Positions 59,737-64,000 of a stretch of 64,000 nucleotides of DNA are shown in pieces. Below the pieces are notes generated by a model that saw only the letters and a program-made list of their open reading frames with translations, was not told the origin of the DNA and did no database searches. Position 1 is the stretch's first letter; every line of letters starts with the position of its first letter. Source of the stretch: Circinella minor (taxonomy: Eukaryota; Mucoromycota; Mucoromycetes; Mucorales; Lichtheimiaceae); the NCBI GenBank assembly GCA_016758965.1, contig JAEPRB010000122.1, positions 58,222 through 122,221 of the forward strand, in the 5' to 3' direction. The position numbers and the translations under genes are program-made.

Positions 59737-61449
59737 TTATTCAATATCTAAAAGACTTTCTGAAAGATAATGTTCTTGTAATGGTTCAATGACTCTAGAA
59801 AGACCGTCACCAGAAAGTATGGGTTCCAGTTCATATAGAGTCAAATTAATACGATGGTCTGTTACTCGATTCTATTATATATATATACTCCATCAGTTGG
59901 GGTTGTGCATTATTATTATTTGTTTTGAAATATAAATAAAAATCATATGAAACCCTAAGCCAAAAAAAAAAAAAAACTGAGTTTTTTTTTTCTATTACCT
60001 GAGGAAAATTATATGTACGAATTTTTTCTGATCTATCACCACTACCAATCTGTTTATTACGTGAATTACGTCTTGCTGAATTTGTCTTTTCACGTTCCAT
60101 TTCATAAATTTTAGCTCTTAATACTTTAAGTGCTTTTGCTTTATTCTATAATATATAAATATTTAATTTTTAGTTGTTATGTTGTTTTTCTGTTGTTGCT
60201 AGGTAATGTATGTGAAAAAAAATACTTTATGTTGAGAACGTTCATCTTGCATAGCAACAACTAAACCTGTTGGTATATGTGTCATTCGAACTGCACTATC
60301 TGTTGTATTCACATGTTGTCCACCTGCACCAGATGCACGGTATACATCAATTCTTAAATCGGAGTCTTTTATTTGTACATCAACCTATATATATTTTTAA
60401 CTTTTTAGTTTGTACCTGTCAAAAAAAAAAAAATTAGGTACAATAATCTTACCTCAGTTGGTTGTGGTAAAATAGCTACTGTAATTGTTGAAGTATGTAT
60501 ACGTCCTTGAGATTCTGTTGAAGGAACACGTTGTACGCTAAAATTATTATGATTAATATCTTTTTTATTTTATTTTTCCTCCAAAGAAAATCGTCTTTAC
60601 CGATGAACACCTGATTCATATTTTAATAATCCAAATACATTTCTTCCTGCAATGTTGACTGTCATTTCCTATATATATATTTATATACATATATCTTTCT
60701 TAATTCAAATCTCTCTTTTAAGAACAACAAAAGAATATATATATATATTACCTTAATTCCTTTTAATCCAGCATCTTCTGATTTTGCTAATATTTCCCAC
60801 TTCCAACGATGTAATTGAGCAAAGCGTTCATACATTCTTGACATATCTACAGAAAATAAAGCTGCTTCATCACCTCCTGCACCTGCACGAATTTCTAAAA
60901 TAGCACTTGCTTCGTCCGCCATATCTTTTGGTGCTAATTCTGTAATTAATTCTTTTTCTACTTGTTTTAATCGTTCTGTAATTTCTGTAAATTCTTCTTT
61001 TGCTAATTCAAGCATTTCTTCATCTTGTTCTTCTCGGATTTCGCTTTTTGAATCATGAGAAAGTAGATCATGTAATTGAACTAGATCGTTTGTACCCTTT
61101 TGCCAATCAGTAAATAAAGAATGAACTGAAGATAAAGTAGAGAGTTCTTTTGAAGCTTCCGTTAATTCTTTACTATTGAGTGTATTATCATTAAGTTGAT
61201 TTAAAAGTGAATCATGACGTTGTGTAAGTTGTATTAAACGCTTTTCTAATGGCTCGGTAATGCGTGTTGAAGGTAATATGGACGCAGCTATTTTTATTAT
61301 TTCAAGGGACAAGTAGTGTTTATGTTGTCAATAATGGGATATAGATATATATTTTATTATTATATTAAAAAAAATCTTTTACCCCTTGAAACGGTAGAAT
61401 ATCGTCTTGTATTAACAATAAATGTATTTTGAACAAGTTTAAATAACAT
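59737..61449 (-). CDS. MRF1: Mitochondrial peptide chain release factor 1, 398 aa
   Basis: Seven exons (61449-61383, 61287-60752, 60668-60601, 60537-60453, 60384-60226, 60145-59999, 59871-59737) join in one frame. The protein ends mitochondrial translation at UAA and UAG. The Arg-containing N-terminus [19 protein letters not shown] is a probable mitochondrial presequence. Domain landmarks are [14 protein letters not shown], the codon-recognition tripeptide P229-S-T in [16 protein letters not shown], and the catalytic GGQ (273-275) in [29 protein letters not shown] and [19 protein letters not shown] follow. The length is normal for the family. It is divergent from DCP2, with 291 bp between start codons. 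Confidence 0.95.
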
Positions 61450-61740
61450 TGTTATATGGGGACTATATATACACACAAAAAAAAAAAAAAAAAAAAGAGT
61501 TTCTGTTTATTTATTTTTTATTTTTGCTTTAAAAAATTCCTTAAACATGAACAAAAAAAACCCCGTTCCGGACTTTTGGGTTCTTTTTTTTTTTCTTTTC
61601 TTTCTTTTCTTTTCAGTTAACAATACTTATTTAAAAAGAATATATATTTTATATATACCCTCTCAATTATTCATTTTCAATTTATCAAATATTTAATATA
61701 AAACAACAATAACAAAGAAAACAACAACAACAACAACAAA
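61450..61740. promoter_or_regulatory. Divergent promoter between MRF1 and DCP2
   Basis: 291 bp separate the two start codons. The spacer holds an A20-like run (about 61478-61497), pyrimidine-rich sequence, TATATATTTTATATATA around 61640-61660 and a CAACAAC-rich leader before DCP2. Confidence 0.5.
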
Positions 61741-63832
61741 ATGCATTCCAACATATTAGCAAATGCTACTTTTGAAGAAATATTGGATGACCTTTCAAGG
61801 TAAAAAGAATGGGAGAAAGAAGTTTTATATATATAAAGAGAAATTATATTCTTTGTATAGTATATATTCAGCATTCATAATTCTTTCTTTCTTTTTTTTT
61901 TTCAATAGTCGTTTTATTATTAATGTACCTGAAGCAGAACAACAATCACCTGAACGCATCTGTTTTCAAGTAGAACAAGCGCATTGGTTTTATGAAGATT
62001 TTGTTCGTTTATTACAACCTAGTTTACCTTCATTTCAACTTAAAACCTTTTCAGAGAAAAATATCCTTTTTTTTAATACATATATATCATGAATTAATAT
62101 ATAATGAATTTATCATTATGAAATCTAAAATCTTTATATATATATATATCAAAAAAAAAACAATCTTTAACCCTTAATTTATTTAATTACTTTTCAAGCA
62201 TTGTCCATTAATGAAACAATGGGCTCATCAACATGAAAGAGCTTATGCAGATTTTATGCAATATCGTTTTCGAATTCCTGTCTGTGGTGCCATTTTATTA
62301 AATGAAAATCTTGACAAGTGTGTTTTAGTAAAAGGTTGGAGTTCAAAATCCGGTTGGAGTTTTCCAAGAGGAAAAATTAATCAAGATGAAGAATTTGATC
62401 ATTGTGCTATTCGTGAAGTAAAGTTATATATGTTTTAATTTTTATGATAGAACGAGAGGATATATAAATAGGAAGAAGAGATGACTCATTTATATATTTA
62501 TATATGTATATATTTAGGTATTTGAAGAAACAGGATTTGATACAAGTAAATTAATTAAAGATACATATCTTGAAGCAACTATAAGAGAACAATCCATTCG
62601 ATTATATGTTATTTGTGGTGTACCAGAAGATACTGAATTTCGACCACAAACAAGAAAAGAAATTAGTGTAAGTTTGGATAAAGGGGAGAAAGAAAAAGAA
62701 ACATGATGTTCATTCATTTACATTTTTTTTTTTAAAAAAAAAATAGCAAGTTGAATGGTTTAAATTGGATGAATTACCTGGAATTAAACCTGGAACGAAA
62801 GCAACAGGTCGATTTTATATGGTTGTTCCATTTGTATGGTAAAGTTGAAAGAAAAGTTATTGAAAGGAAATTAAGATTTGATCGATGCTAATTTTGTTTT
62901 TTTTTATATATATAATTATATATAGTAAACTTAAATCTGCATTGCCATTGATCCGTAAAGAATATTATCGATCTAAAGGAGGAAAACATTTAAAAAATAA
63001 TAATAATTATACGAATCAAAAGATGTCACGTAATAATAATAAGAAATCAAATAACGGAAAAAAGGCATCTCCACCTTTACGAACACCTCCATCACCTTTA
63101 CAAGATAATCATTCATCCAATAGTAATACAACAACAACAGTAACCCCTGAACCATCTGTTGCTTTAAAATCTCTTTTAGGTATCTCATCATCAGTCACTC
63201 CTACTGTTACATCATCTATTACTACTACTACTACTAGCACTAGTAGTAACCCCTCGAATAAGAATAAGGAAGAAGAAAAAGTAACAACACCCGAGTCATC
63301 TGTAGCTCTCAAATCATTATTAGGAATTCAAAAACCATCCAATTCTTCTCCTGAAATATTACGATCAACAAGTAATAGTACACAAGAATTACCATCAACA
63401 GAACGATCCTTACTTGAAATGTTACAATTTTCACAACCATCTGGATCACCTTCTTCTACTACTACTATAACTAGTAGTAATAGTAGTACAATGACAACAA
63501 AAACAACGACAACAACTACTAATACTAATACTAAAATAGTAGATAAATCAAAACAAGATAATCAATTACATCCATTGATGCAAATGTTTAAAGATGCAGG
63601 ACATGAAATTAAATCAATTGAAAATGATCAACAACAAAAAGAAGAATCCAATCCATTGATGAAAATGTTAAAGAATGCAGGACAACAAAATGTAGTAGTA
63701 GAATCATCATCATCAACAACAACAACAACAGATAATAATGGATCCACCACAGACCAAAGTCATCCATTAATTGCTTTATTAAAAGGAGCAGAACGTCAAC
63801 AAGAACAACAATCTATTTTGTCATTACAATAA
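61741..63832 (+). CDS. DCP2: mRNA-decapping enzyme Dcp2, 528 aa
   Basis: Six exons: 61741-61799, 61909-62060, 62191-62417, 62518-62667, 62747-62838, 62926-63832. Dcp2 removes the m7G cap from mRNA in P-bodies, committing it to 5'-3' decay. The N-terminal regulatory domain has FEEILDDLSSRFIIN and QVEQAHWFYEDFVR, where Dcp1 binds, then HCPLMKQW. The Nudix box (131-153) is complete: GKINQDEEFDHCAIREVFEE followed by TGF. Box B follows (QVEWFKLDELPG). The C-terminal tail (about 240-528) is disordered, Thr/Ser/Asn-rich, and carries six LxxLL-like helical leucine motifs (residues 307-311, 355-359, 389-393, 444-448, 471-475, 508-512), the type that binds Edc3/Pdc1-family activators. Intron 2 is of the AT-AC U12 class. 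Confidence 0.95.
62061..62190 (+). other. U12-type AT-AC intron in DCP2
   Basis: The donor is A|ATATCCTTTT, a perfect minor-spliceosome 5' site. Near the 3' end, CCCTTAAT (62171-62178) or TCTTTAAC (62164-62171) matches the U12 branch site, with the branch A 13 or 20 nt from the end. The intron ends TTAATTAC|TTTTC. Splicing at AT-AC restores FSEKIFKHCPLMKQW, as the Dcp2 family requires. No GT donor exists near the exon end. Confidence 0.88.
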
Positions 63833-64000
63833 TAAACCTGTTTAATTAAAAGACATTCTTTTTTTTTTACGCCTTCTCTCTTCATCCCTTTTCCCAAACT
63901 CTTTCTCTTTGAAACCTTCAACTTATCATATGATTCTGTTTGTTTGTTCTTTTCATGGAGACCTCTTTTCTCCTTTTTTTTTTTTTTTTTTTTTTTTTTA
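63833..64000. other. 3' flank of DCP2
   Basis: Pyrimidine-rich sequence ending in a T26 run at 63974-63999. No further gene. Confidence 0.5.

Noticed and set aside
62041..62210. Ordinary GT-AG intron for DCP2 intron 2
   Set aside because: There is no GT near the end of the coding homology, and the TTTTCAAG acceptor would drop conserved Ile-Phe-Lys or break the frame. AT-AC splicing fits exactly.

Overview
The window is nuclear DNA of an early-diverging filamentous fungus, most likely a member of Mucoromycota (Mucorales-like). This is inferred from the strong A+T bias, the many homopolymer and microsatellite tracts, the short GT-AG introns in housekeeping genes, the fungal orthologues present, and one intron that matches the U12 (minor spliceosome) consensus. 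No rRNA, tRNA, CRISPR array or bacterial-type operon was recognised.

Housekeeping genes fall into a few compact islands. From the left: a dysferlin/Pex24-domain protein (2.1-3.5 kb, minus); a small one-helix membrane protein (10.3-10.8 kb, plus); pyruvate carboxylase (21.9-26.0 kb, minus); and a Kar9-like/GAS2-domain microtubule linker (26.7-29.8 kb, minus). A second group has the ESSS/NDUFB11 subunit of complex I (41.9-42.4 kb, plus) convergent with an eight-exon gene for a 931-residue single-pass protein (42.6-46.0 kb, minus). The right end is dense: dolichol kinase SEC59 (56.5-59.7 kb, minus), then mitochondrial release factor 1 (59.7-61.4 kb, minus), then the decapping enzyme DCP2 (61.7-63.8 kb, plus) divergent from it. 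I rebuilt the exons by hand, and in every intact gene listed the splice phases add up to a continuous reading frame.

Between the islands lie long, gene-poor, accessory-looking stretches. They hold four paralogues of a HET-domain (heterokaryon incompatibility) family. Three are intact and intronless (17.5-19.6, 34.7-36.5 and 48.5-50.2 kb) and one is a multiply frameshifted pseudogene (54.4-56.2 kb). The same stretches contain a short Tc1/mariner/pogo-like element with TA target duplications (14.5-15.2 kb), a profilin pseudogene (15.7-16.1 kb), two unrecognised decayed multi-exon genes (5.9-6.9 and 13.3-14.3 kb), and a decayed multi-exon gene with a PD-(D/E)xK-like signature (37.5-40.1 kb).

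The most notable system is the HET family. Three copies share an alignable upstream region with a TGGCTTAGCCA-like palindrome about 400 bp before the start codon. Three copies carry a basic AT-hook/NLS-like insert inside the HET fold. The fourth has six near-identical 21-residue repeats inserted into the same fold. Together these look like a young, birth-and-death family of self/non-self or cell-death regulators in a lineage where such genes are little studied. The clearest single molecular novelty is the AT-AC U12-type intron in DCP2.
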